Source of the DNA: Thermococcus sp.
Lineage (GTDB): Archaea > Methanobacteriota_B > Thermococci > Thermococcales > Thermococcaceae
Assembly (NCBI GenBank): GCA_015522395.1
Contig: WAMH01000223.1
Span: 1 to 13,526, forward strand
Direction of reading: 5' to 3'
Length of the DNA: 13,526 nucleotides
In this document: positions 1 through 6,389 of the stretch, in pieces
How positions within the stretch are numbered: the first letter of the stretch is position 1
Layout of the letters: every line of letters begins with the position of its first letter
Position numbers and translations under genes: made by a program
Notes under the pieces: generated by a model
Told to the model about the DNA's origin: nothing
What the model saw: only the letters and a program-made list of their open reading frames with translations
Databases searched by the model: none

Positions 1-1305
1 GAGCAGGTTAATGACTATTTTAACACCCTCCAGGACGTTCGTCCCCTTTTTCATGGAGTACCCCGTGTAGACGGCCTTTATTGGAACCTCAACGATTCTA
101 CAACCCGCTTTAGCAGCCTCAATTATTATCTCGCTGGAAACGGCGTAGCGGTCGCAGGTTATCCGTATCTTCGACGCACACTCCCCGCTGAAGCATCTGA
201 GCCCGCTCTGACTGTCGCTCACGTACTTCCTGGCGAAGACCGCGGTTATACTGTCCAGAACGAAGTTGCCGAACTTCTTTACGAAGGGCATCTCGCTCGT
301 GTCCCCCTTCAACCGGGATCCGACCGCGAAGTCGGCCTTTCCCTCGGCCACGGGCTTCATAACACGGAGGGCGTCGCTCACCAGATGCTGTCCATCGGCA
401 TCGAAGGTTATGATAAGCCTCGCATTCTTCCTCACGGCGTAGGCCAGTCCCGTACCCAGTGCTCCCCCAAGCCCGCGGTTGATGGGATGTGTCAGCACGT
501 GGACACCGTAGGAGCGTGCTACCTCCTTCGTCCTGTCACGGGAGCCGTCGTTGACGACGACTATCTCCGTCCGTCTGAAGTAGCGGAGGAGGTCATCGAG
601 AACCGAGCCGATGGTTCTCTCCTCGTTATACGCTGGAACGACAACGTACGTGCTCAGAAGATTCTCGAGGAGGTTTTTGAGCTTCCCCATTGTCGGAACT
701 TCGAAGTCGGGCTCTGCCTCAATGGAGAAGCTCATTCTGCCGGACTCGTGGGAGGTCACCATAACGGAGAGCGCCCCGAGTTTCCTAGCGGGGAGGACGT
801 CATAGCCGTGGTCGCCGACGACGAGGGCCTTCGTGGGCTCCACGTTGAGCCTCCGAAGGATTCCTGCCAGCTGTCCGGGATTGGGCTTGAGCTCCCCCGG
901 TGGAACGTCATCCCTTGTTGTGATGACGTCAAAGTAAGCCTTTATCCCGTGCATTTCAAGGGCCTTGAGCGCGGCCTTTCTTGAGCTTCTCGTCATGACG
1001 GCGAGCTTTATGCGCTTCCCTTTCAGAAACTCCAGAACGTCGAGGACCCCGTCGAAGAGATAACTCCCCTCCATCCTCTCAACTTCAAGCTCAACCATGT
1101 GCATGTAGAGGTCCTCAAAGGGGGTCCCCGTTTCGCTTGAAACCCGCAGGAGGGTCTCGTACATGGGGCTCATGTCGCCGAGGGCTTCCGCAGGAACCCC
1201 CATGGCAACGAGGCGCTCCCTGAGTTTCTCCTTGAGGACCGAGAAGGGCTCCCCAGCACCCACTAGGGTTCCGTCGAGGTCAAAGACCACAAGCTGAACG
1301 TCCAT
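1..1305 (-). CDS. HAD-family phosphatase fused to family 2 glycosyltransferase (3' end cut by window edge)
   Basis: The frame stays open for 435 codons from ATG at 1305 and reaches base 1 without a stop, so only the C-terminus is missing. Residues 1-~190 form a HAD hydrolase: motif I DLDGT (9-13, nucleophile D9), motif II T105 in AVMTRSS, motif III K140, motif IV GDHGYD (164-169), with a helical cap between motifs I and II. Residues ~218-435 form a GT2 domain of the dolichyl-phosphate mannose/glucose synthase type: VVVPAYNEE (221-229), VVVNDGS (249-255), DADGQH (302-307, metal/nucleotide binding), GSR (329-331), DSQSGLR (364-370). All key residues of both domains are present, so it is probably bifunctional. 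The GT half likely moves a sugar from a nucleotide donor to a polyprenyl phosphate at the cytosolic membrane face; the HAD substrate is unknown. GGTGGG at 1309-1314, three bases from the ATG, supports the start. The divergent neighbour is a lipid-linked sugar-phosphate transferase, which fits glycan assembly. Confidence 0.88.
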   Translation of the reverse strand, partial: MDVQLVVFDLDGTLVGAGEPFSVLKEKLRERLVAMGVPAEALGDMSPMYETLLRVSSETGTPFEDLYMHMVELEVERMEGSYLFDGVLDVLEFLKGKRIKLAVMTRSSRKAALKALEMHGIKAYFDVITTRDDVPPGELKPNPGQLAGILRRLNVEPTKALVVGDHGYDVLPARKLGALSVMVTSHESGRMSFSIEAEPDFEVPTMGKLKNLLENLLSTYVVVPAYNEERTIGSVLDDLLRYFRRTEIVVVNDGSRDRTKEVARSYGVHVLTHPINRGLGGALGTGLAYAVRKNARLIITFDADGQHLVSDALRVMKPVAEGKADFAVGSRLKGDTSEMPFVKKFGNFVLDSITAVFARKYVSDSQSGLRCFSGECASKIRITCDRYAVSSEIIIEAAKAGCRIVEVPIKAVYTGYSMKKGTNVLEGVKIVINLL

Positions 1306-1360
1306 GCTCCCACCGAAGGGTTTATTTTTGCACCGGGACAACTGATTAAGGTGCTCGAAT
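1306..1360. promoter_or_regulatory. Divergent promoter region of the HAD-GT2 and GPT-family genes
   Basis: This 55-base gap holds one A/T-rich element (TTTATTTTT, 1321-1329) that could act as a TATA box in either direction. It carries the ribosome binding site GGTGGG (1309-1314, - strand) for the left gene and AAGGTG (1348-1353, + strand, seven bases before ATG 1361) for the right gene. The compactness implies shared control of the two glycan genes. The assignment is by eye only. Confidence 0.45.
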
Positions 1361-2269
1361 ATGCTAAATGCGATCCCGTTTATAGGTTTAACCCTCACCG
1401 CCGTACTAACGCCCTACCTCGCCGGAAGACTGAGAAAGGCGGGTATAACGGGCAGGGACATCCACAAGCTTGAACAGCCGGAAGTGGCGGAGATGGGCGG
1501 CCTGGCCATTTTAATAGGCCTCGCCGTCTCGCTCCTGCCCGACCCGAACTCTGAAATCCTCAGGGTGCTGGCGGTGTTCCTGCTCTTCGGTTTGGTGGGA
1601 ATCATCGACGATTTAACGAACCTGAGGCAGTCCCACAAGGTCCTGCTGTCCCTCCTCGTCGCGGCACCGGTGGCGTTCTTCAGCGTTCCATCATGGGTGG
1701 AAGTTCTGGGATACAGGCTGAACCTCGGTGTTCTCTATCCTCTCTTCGCGATCCTGTTCGTCGCCGGCTCAGCCAACCTCGTAAACCTGCTCGCCGGGTT
1801 CAATGGACTTGAGACAGGAACCTCTGCAATAGCACTGGGCTTTCTGGCGGCGATAACAGAGGGTCCGGCAAGGCTCGTGGCGCTGACCGGGCTGGGTGCG
1901 GCCCTTGGCTTCCTCTGGTGGAACAAGTACCCTGCAAGGGTATTCCCGGGAGATACAGGAACACTAAGCATGGGGGCTCTGATAGGTCTCGTCGGAATAA
2001 TCGGGAAGGTTGAGGTCTACGCAGCTATACTTCTCACCCCACACTTTCTTGATTTCACGATAAAGGCCCTGAGCGTTCGCTTCGGCGTTAGAAAGCACGG
2101 AAAGACAACTGTCCTGCCGGATGGAACGCTTCAGGCGCCGCCCTATCCGAGCTTTTTAGGAACGATAATGAGAAGGGTCAGGGTCAACGAGCCGGAGCTC
2201 GTTGCAATAGTCTGGGGAATAGAGGTCATCCTCGGGCTTCTCGTCCTTGCCCTTCGTCTATCACCTTGA
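1361..2269 (+). CDS. MraY/GPT-family polyprenyl-phosphate sugar-1-phosphate transferase (GT4 type)
   Basis: This 302-residue, strongly hydrophobic protein has about ten membrane segments and starts at ATG with AAGGTG seven bases upstream. It shows the family signatures in order: a cytosolic loop after the first helix with HKLEQPEVAEMGG (35-47), the Mg-binding Asp pair D83-D84 in GIIDDLTNLR, N142 followed by GFNGLE (146-151), FPGDTG (195-200) holding catalytic D198, and PHFLDF (227-232). Members join UDP-sugar to polyprenyl phosphate, making a polyprenyl-diphospho-sugar and UMP. The GFNGLE and FPGDTG forms are closer to archaeal/eukaryotic GlcNAc-1-phosphate transferases (Alg7/AglH-like) than to bacterial MraY, so it probably starts lipid-linked oligosaccharide assembly for N-glycosylation. 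The donor sugar cannot be read from sequence. It is divergent from a dolichyl-phosphate sugar synthase-like fusion, and its last 44 bases overlap the convergent Cas6-like gene. Confidence 0.88.
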   Translation: MLNAIPFIGLTLTAVLTPYLAGRLRKAGITGRDIHKLEQPEVAEMGGLAILIGLAVSLLPDPNSEILRVLAVFLLFGLVGIIDDLTNLRQSHKVLLSLLVAAPVAFFSVPSWVEVLGYRLNLGVLYPLFAILFVAGSANLVNLLAGFNGLETGTSAIALGFLAAITEGPARLVALTGLGAALGFLWWNKYPARVFPGDTGTLSMGALIGLVGIIGKVEVYAAILLTPHFLDFTIKALSVRFGVRKHGKTTVLPDGTLQAPPYPSFLGTIMRRVRVNEPELVAIVWGIEVILGLLVLALRLSP

Positions 2270-2975
2270 CCATACCGAAGCCGTAGCGCGTCTTTTCGCC
2301 GAAGCCGTTTTCGTAGCCGAACCTCGCGATCTCCTCCGAGCCGGTGTAGCGGAATATCATAAGCGAACCGCGGTAGTAGGTGTCCTTGACGAGTATCCTG
2401 ACGGGCTTGAACTTGACGACGTCTATGGAGAATTCCTTCTCCTCGGGCATGGAGCCCATTATGGCGGAGTAGCGCATGAGCATTACCTTGCGGAGCTTGT
2501 CGAAGAAGGCCTCCTCGTCGGGATAGAGATCCCAGATCTTCATTCTGTCGCCGCTGAGCTTGACGGTGCGAACTATGACTGGGCTCAGGGTTGAGAAGAG
2601 GATCTTCCTCCCCAGCTCGGGCTCACGCAGGACCTTCACGTCGTCGGCTATGAACGCGGCATTACCAATCCTCAGAACAGGGCTGTCTATGAAGCCCTCT
2701 ACAACGGCCCTTATAATATCATTAGACGATGAGGAGACGTAGAGCGAAACGTCGTCGGAGAGAACCCTTATCCCTCTGTCCGGAATGAGCTCGCGCTTCC
2801 TGACCATTATCCGGGAGAAGGTGAAACGGTCAACGTGGCTGACTTCAACTTCCCGTGCTATATCGGGGGAAACGACCGCCATCTTCTGGAGAAGCTGGGT
2901 GTAGACATCGTAGTTGTAGTTGAACGGAAGAACGGTACCCTCCTCAGCGGGTCTAAACTTGATTTCTACCCTCAT
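2226..2975 (-). CDS. Solitary Cas6-family protein, apparently non-catalytic paralogue
   Basis: ATG at 2975 (249 residues) is preferred over an upstream TTG at 3017 because GAGGGGGA lies five bases before it. The protein has the double ferredoxin-like Cas6 (RAMP) layout: an N-terminal beta strand (MRVEIKF), a middle VKVLREP...FSTLSPV segment, and the C-terminal glycine-rich loop GYENGFGEKTRYGFGMVKV, which is typical of Cas6 and binds RNA. Cas6 nucleases cut CRISPR precursor RNA with Tyr31, His46 and Lys52 (P. furiosus numbering). Lining this protein up by eye on the shared LP/VP-F/Y-N, SP and FTFS anchors puts L29, E44 and D49 at those places. A nearby H47 could be a shifted substitute, but no lysine follows it. 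This resembles the non-catalytic Cas6 paralogues described from Pyrococcus (PF0393 type, recalled from memory). No array or other cas gene is visible nearby. The fold is a confident call; RNA binding without cleavage is an inference. Confidence 0.85.
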   Translation of the reverse strand: MRVEIKFRPAEEGTVLPFNYNYDVYTQLLQKMAVVSPDIAREVEVSHVDRFTFSRIMVRKRELIPDRGIRVLSDDVSLYVSSSSNDIIRAVVEGFIDSPVLRIGNAAFIADDVKVLREPELGRKILFSTLSPVIVRTVKLSGDRMKIWDLYPDEEAFFDKLRKVMLMRYSAIMGSMPEEKEFSIDVVKFKPVRILVKDTYYRGSLMIFRYTGSEEIARFGYENGFGEKTRYGFGMVKVIDEGQGREARG

Positions 2976-3017
2976 TACAATCCCCCTCGGATATAAACGT
3001 TCCAATTCCGACTTCAA

Positions 3018-3030
3018 AGTTAATAAGAAT
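3018..3030 (-). promoter_or_regulatory. Probable TATA box of the Cas6-like gene
   Basis: On the - strand, TTCTTATTAACTT sits 45-55 bases upstream of ATG 2975. This would start the message near 2998 and leave a ~23-base leader carrying the GAGGGGGA ribosome binding site. A second A/T-rich element, GTTTATAT (2991-2998), is too near the start codon to be its promoter. Confidence 0.45.
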
Positions 3031-3059
3031 TTCGGAGGTCAAACCCGAAGGGGCAAAGG

Positions 3060-3067
3060 TATATATA
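3060..3067 (+). promoter_or_regulatory. TATA box of the PAN gene
   Basis: TATATATA, about 75-80 bases before the PAN start codon, is the best TATA match between the divergent Cas6-like and PAN genes. Initiation ~25 bases downstream would give a leader of about 50 bases ending in the strong site GGAGAGGTGA (3126-3135). A second TATA-like string at 3117-3124 lies only ~20 bases from the start codon. Confidence 0.6.
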
Positions 3068-3140
3068 GTGGAAGACAGAGGTAGCCTAGGATAGAGTTAA
3101 AAGGCCCTTCTGGGAGTTATATACTGGAGAGGTGAAAGAG

Positions 3141-4337
3141 ATGAGTGCTGAGAATTTAGATGCCAAACCCCACGACGATTACGATGATTACATCACGTAC
3201 CTAAAGAGGCGCATAAGACAGCTCGAGCTTCAGGTGAGAACCTTAGAGGCCGACAAGGAGCGACTTGAGCGGGAGCTCTCGCGCGTTAGAATGGAGATGT
3301 CACGCCTGAAGCAACCACCGGCCTTCGCGGGGACCCTGCTTGAACTGCTGGACGACGACAGGGCCATAGTTCAGAACTTCAACGGGCCGCGCTTCGTGGT
3401 CAGAATCGCCCCCTGGATTGAGAGGGACAAGCTCAAGCCCGGCTCAAGGGTTGCCCTCGACCAGAGGACGATGGCGGTCGTTGAGCTCCTTCCCACGGAG
3501 AAAGACCCGAGCGTTCTAGGCTTTGAGGTCATCGACAGACCCAGGGTCAGCTACAAGGACATAGGCGGCCTCGACAAGCAGCTTCAAGAGCTGAGGGAGG
3601 CGGTAGAGCTACCGCTCAGGCACCCCGAGCTCTTTGAAAAGGTTGGAATCGAGCCGCCGAAGGGAGTCCTCCTCTACGGGCCACCCGGCTGCGGAAAGAC
3701 CCTTATGGCAAAGGCCATCGCCAACGAGGCCAACGCCACCTTCATCCGCGTCGTTGGAAGCGAGCTGGTGAGGAAGTTCATAGGTGAGGGAGCGAGGCTC
3801 GTCCACGAGCTCTTTGAACTCGCCAAGGAAAAAGCCCCAACGATAATATTCATCGACGAGATAGACGCCATTGGAGCCAAGAGAATGGATGAAACAACAG
3901 GCGGCGAGAGAGAAGTAAACAGGACGCTGATGCAGCTCCTAGCTGAGATGGACGGCTTCGACCCGCGCGGGAACGTCAAGATAATCGCGGCAACCAACAG
4001 GCCGGACATCCTCGACCCGGCACTCCTAAGGCCGGGACGCTTCGACAGGCTCATAGAAGTTCCGCTCCCGGACTTCCGCGGAAGACTTGAGATACTCAAG
4101 GTTCACACGAGGAAGATGAACCTCAAGGACGTCGACCTGCGCATCGTAGCTGAGATGACCGATGGGGCGAGCGGAGCCGACCTGAAGGCCATAGCGACCG
4201 AGGCGGGAATGTTCGCCATAAGGGACAGGCGCGAGTACGTCACTCAGGATGACTTCCTCAAGGCCATAGAGAAAGTCTTCGGCTCGGAGCAGAGGCTGGT
4301 CCAGCAGATAGCGATGCACGAGGTAATGTATGGTTGA
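3141..4337 (+). CDS. pan: Proteasome-activating nucleotidase (PAN), AAA+ unfoldase
   Basis: PAN forms a hexameric ring that unfolds proteins with ATP and feeds them into the 20S proteasome; it is the archaeal counterpart of the 19S Rpt ATPases. ATG 3141 (398 residues, the usual family length) follows GGAGAGGTGA; the in-frame GTG at 3132 lies inside that site and is unlikely to be the start. Domains: N-terminal coiled coil (~17-57) ending at the conserved prolines P59-P60, OB domain (~62-130), then AAA+ with Walker A GPPGCGKT (180-187), Walker B IDEID (238-242), the pore-loop segment after SELVRKFIGEGA, sensor-1 N286, and arginine fingers in LLRPGRFDR (R297, R300). The last three residues, M396-Y397-G398, form the HbYX motif that docks on the 20S alpha ring and opens the gate. 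All catalytic elements are intact. No proteasome subunit gene is nearby, as is usual in Thermococcales. Confidence 0.97.
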   Translation: MSAENLDAKPHDDYDDYITYLKRRIRQLELQVRTLEADKERLERELSRVRMEMSRLKQPPAFAGTLLELLDDDRAIVQNFNGPRFVVRIAPWIERDKLKPGSRVALDQRTMAVVELLPTEKDPSVLGFEVIDRPRVSYKDIGGLDKQLQELREAVELPLRHPELFEKVGIEPPKGVLLYGPPGCGKTLMAKAIANEANATFIRVVGSELVRKFIGEGARLVHELFELAKEKAPTIIFIDEIDAIGAKRMDETTGGEREVNRTLMQLLAEMDGFDPRGNVKIIAATNRPDILDPALLRPGRFDRLIEVPLPDFRGRLEILKVHTRKMNLKDVDLRIVAEMTDGASGADLKAIATEAGMFAIRDRREYVTQDDFLKAIEKVFGSEQRLVQQIAMHEVMYG

Positions 4338-4338
4338 G

Positions 4339-4362
4339 GTATCTTTTTAACCTCTTTTCTTA
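4339..4362 (+). terminator. T-rich terminator candidate after PAN
   Basis: Two pyrimidine runs, TCTTTTT (4342-4348) and CCTCTTTTCTT (4351-4361), directly follow the PAN stop. Archaeal RNA polymerase terminates at such T tracts without needing a hairpin. The following gene starts only ~20 bases later, so some read-through into it is likely. Confidence 0.45.
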
Positions 4363-4382
4363 GTATTACTTAGGTGGAACCA

Positions 4383-4931
4383 TTGAAGGTGAGCGGTAAG
4401 TACATTGTGGTGGTTCTGGTGGTGGCCGTCGTGCTGATGTCAAGCCAGATCCCGATAAACGTCTCTCCAAGGGTCTCAAAGGACGCACACAACGAATCCC
4501 TACCCGTGAACTGGATTGGAATGGACGACGGACTGAATGCCAACTTCAGCGGGCACTTCTACGTCTCCGTCTTCAGATACTTCAACGTGATACGTCTCTG
4601 GATAACTCCAAGGGACGGGGCAAAAACGACGTACATACGGGTCGAGGTAAGAAGGAAGTTTACCAATGCCCTCTACATGGAGGTCGATCCGCCTTACCGC
4701 GGCCGAGTCAGTATGAAGGTGGAGGATAGCAACGACGGAGAGGCGTACCTGATAGAGGTCCAGGACCCGGGGGAGGGAACCTACGAGCTCGACTTCATGG
4801 ACTGGGCTCCGGAGAGCAGGTTATCAATGCACATCACAGTTGAGACCAGAGAAGGGATCCTCCGGTACCGGGGAGAGCTCCCGGTGATCGTACTGGAACC
4901 CTCAAAGGGCATCAAATGCGTTCCCGGCTAA
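4383..4931 (+). CDS. Hypothetical membrane-anchored, beta-rich extracytoplasmic protein
   Basis: I do not recognise this family. TTG at 4383 (182 residues) is the likely start because TAGGTGGA (4371-4378) sits five bases before it; the longer GTG start at 4374 would lie within that site and has none of its own. Residues ~5-19 (KYIVVVLVVAVVLMSS) form one hydrophobic helix that looks like a signal anchor or signal peptide. The remaining ~160 residues are polar with alternating strands (HFYVSVFRYF, TTYIRVEVRR, LSMHITVETR), suggesting an Ig-like or jelly-roll beta sandwich outside the membrane. A single Cys lies near the C-terminus (IKCVPG), but there is no lipobox at the N-terminus. It lies 45 bases after PAN and 62 before RIO2, all on one strand. 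Nothing in the sequence links it to either function. Confidence 0.7.
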   Translation: MKVSGKYIVVVLVVAVVLMSSQIPINVSPRVSKDAHNESLPVNWIGMDDGLNANFSGHFYVSVFRYFNVIRLWITPRDGAKTTYIRVEVRRKFTNALYMEVDPPYRGRVSMKVEDSNDGEAYLIEVQDPGEGTYELDFMDWAPESRLSMHITVETREGILRYRGELPVIVLEPSKGIKCVPG

Positions 4932-4952
4932 CGGCAGTTAGGGGGCAACTAG

Positions 4953-4962
4953 ATTTATAAAT
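4953..4962 (+). promoter_or_regulatory. rio2: TATA box of the rio2 operon
   Basis: ATTTATAAAT is a good archaeal TATA box about 36 bases before ATG 4994. Initiation ~25 bases downstream would give a very short leader (~10 bases) with only a weak site (GTGAGAG, 4985-4991). This indicates that rio2 and the gene after it can be transcribed independently of pan. Confidence 0.6.
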
Positions 4963-4993
4963 CACCCCGGGTTAGCAGAGCCAGTGAGAGAAG

Positions 4994-5917
4994 ATGGTGA
5001 GCAAACTCCTCGCGCTCGAAGCCTACCCAAGCCTTCGTGACCTTGACTTTCGCATACTGAGGGGAGTAGAGCTCAACATGAGGCATCACAAGTGGGTCCC
5101 ACTCGAGAACATAGCCGGCTTCGCAAGGGTTGACGTTGAGACGGCTTCGTTTCGCCTGGGAAAGCTTGACAACATGTCTCTGGTTAGGAGGAGGAGCGAC
5201 ATTGGCTACATCGGCTACCAGCTCACCATACACGGCTACGATGCGCTTGCAATAAGGGCGCTCTCAAAGAAGGGTGTTATAGAGGCCATAAGCACGGCAC
5301 AGATAGGTGTTGGGAAGGACGCCGACGTTTACGTCGGGGTAACCCCAAGCGGTGATGAGGTGGCGGTCAAGTTCAACCGCATAGGCGGGAGAACCGCCTC
5401 AAGGAAAGCCGGCTATCACGGGCGCGTCTTTCAGGACAAGCACCATACGAGCTGGCTCTACGTTTCAAGGCTCATCGCCAAGAGAGAGCACGAGGCACTA
5501 ACGCTTCTCAGCCCGATAGCCAGGGTTCCGAGGCCGATAGCGTGGAACAGGCACGTAGTTGTTATGGAGTTCATAAACGGCACCGAGCTTGCCGACCTGA
5601 GGGACACAGACCTGACGAGGGAAGAGGCGGATGAGATACTGTCCAAGGTCCTTGACGAGTACCTCAAGATAGTCCACTTTGGAATAGTTCACTCCGACAT
5701 GAGCGAGTTCAACGTGGTCCTGACCGACGAGGGGGAAGTTCTAATAATCGACTGGGCGCAGTACGTTACCACTGACAAACCCGAGAGCTACGAACTCCTG
5801 AGGAGGGACTTAACAGTCCTCCTCAACGCCTTCCGAAGAAAGTGGCGTGTTGAGAGAGAGTTTGAGGAAGTATGGCCCGCCTTTGAGGAGGCCTGGCACG
5901 AGAGCAGGGGTGAGTGA
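4994..5917 (+). CDS. rio2: RIO2-type atypical serine kinase/ATPase
   Basis: RIO2 is an ancient atypical protein kinase involved in late maturation of the small ribosomal subunit; archaeal members are thought to do a similar job. At 307 residues this is full length. The N-terminal ~85 residues form the RIO2-specific winged helix (LRDLDFRILRGVE...). The kinase domain follows, with the flexible phosphate-binding loop IGVGKDADVY (~104-113), catalytic lysine K126 in VAVKF, hinge VVMEFINGTEL, catalytic loop HSDMSEFN (233-240, D235 and N240), and metal-binding D253 in IIDWAQY, the RIO form of the DFG motif. No substrate-binding activation segment follows, as expected for RIO proteins. A TATA box lies just upstream. 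The next gene begins one base after the stop, so the two are probably cotranscribed and cotranslated. Confidence 0.95.
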   Translation: MVSKLLALEAYPSLRDLDFRILRGVELNMRHHKWVPLENIAGFARVDVETASFRLGKLDNMSLVRRRSDIGYIGYQLTIHGYDALAIRALSKKGVIEAISTAQIGVGKDADVYVGVTPSGDEVAVKFNRIGGRTASRKAGYHGRVFQDKHHTSWLYVSRLIAKREHEALTLLSPIARVPRPIAWNRHVVVMEFINGTELADLRDTDLTREEADEILSKVLDEYLKIVHFGIVHSDMSEFNVVLTDEGEVLIIDWAQYVTTDKPESYELLRRDLTVLLNAFRRKWRVEREFEEVWPAFEEAWHESRGE

Positions 5918-5918
5918 G

Positions 5919-6389
5919 ATGAAGGCGAGGGAAAGGGCGCTTGAACTCTTTAGAGAGGCTCTGCTGGCTGAGAACAGGCGCGATCTGGAAACCGCCAAGA
6001 GGAAGCTCGACGACATCATGGACATGACCCGCGAAGCCGAGCCTGAACTCTACTTCGAGGCCTGCTTCAGAATGGCTGAGGTGTTCATCCAGGAGGACAA
6101 CTACCGCGGGGCCGTTAAGTGCGCCATCAGGGGAATCTACCGCGCACCGAACGGCGAACTCAGGAAGCTCGGGATAAAGAGGCTGGGTGACATATTGGTC
6201 ATACTGAAGAGCGAGAACCGCCTCCGGGAGCTGGCCGAGAACATGGAGCCGACTTTAGCGCTGATAAAGGACGATGAAGCACTCCACGAATTCACCACAG
6301 CCCTCGTTAGAATCGCAAGGGGAGAGAAAGTAAACACTGACTCCGTGCCGGAGGAGTTCAGGGAGGTAATTGAGACCATCACAGGATAG
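5919..6389 (+). CDS. Hypothetical TPR-like helical-repeat protein, cotranscribed with rio2
   Basis: ATG at 5919 starts one base after the rio2 stop codon, and its ribosome binding site (AGGGGTGAG, 5907-5914) lies inside the end of rio2. An in-frame start at 5847 would overlap rio2 by 71 bases and is unlikely. The 156-residue product is almost wholly alpha-helical and charged, with helix pairs in a tetratricopeptide-like pattern: ARERALELFREALLAENR, EPELYFEACFRMAEVFIQ, NYRGAVKCAIRGIYRAP. There is no signal or membrane segment, so it is cytosolic. I know no specific function. TPR-like folds usually hold other proteins, and the tight coupling to rio2 suggests a partner in ribosome maturation (inference). 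Its last 11 bases overlap the convergent lipS2-like gene. Confidence 0.75.
   Translation: MKARERALELFREALLAENRRDLETAKRKLDDIMDMTREAEPELYFEACFRMAEVFIQEDNYRGAVKCAIRGIYRAPNGELRKLGIKRLGDILVILKSENRLRELAENMEPTLALIKDDEALHEFTTALVRIARGEKVNTDSVPEEFREVIETITG

Noticed and set aside
915..970. GTGATGA at about 917-925 as a C/D-box RNA opposite the HAD domain
   Set aside because: No D box follows within ~60 bases; the match is expected by chance.
385..984. Long + strand open frame of 199 codons
   Set aside because: It lies antisense to the HAD-GT2 gene, whose own frame shows HAD and GT2 motifs throughout; the + translation has no recognisable motif and is a shadow frame.
3117..3124. TTATATAC as the PAN promoter
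   Set aside because: It is only ~20 bases from the start codon, so initiation would fall inside the gene; TATATATA at 3060-3067 is better placed.
2976..3140. Possible CRISPR leader or repeats beside the Cas6-like gene
   Set aside because: No repeated ~30-base unit with even spacing occurs here or elsewhere in the window; the gap is explained by two promoters and leaders.
3674..4099. 141-codon - strand open frame inside pan
   Set aside because: Ser/Leu-rich shadow of the conserved AAA+ domain with no ribosome binding site or homology signal.
5347..5420. C-box-like GTGATGA inside rio2 as a C/D-box small RNA
   Set aside because: No CTGA D box occurs within a suitable distance and the segment is well explained as kinase coding sequence.
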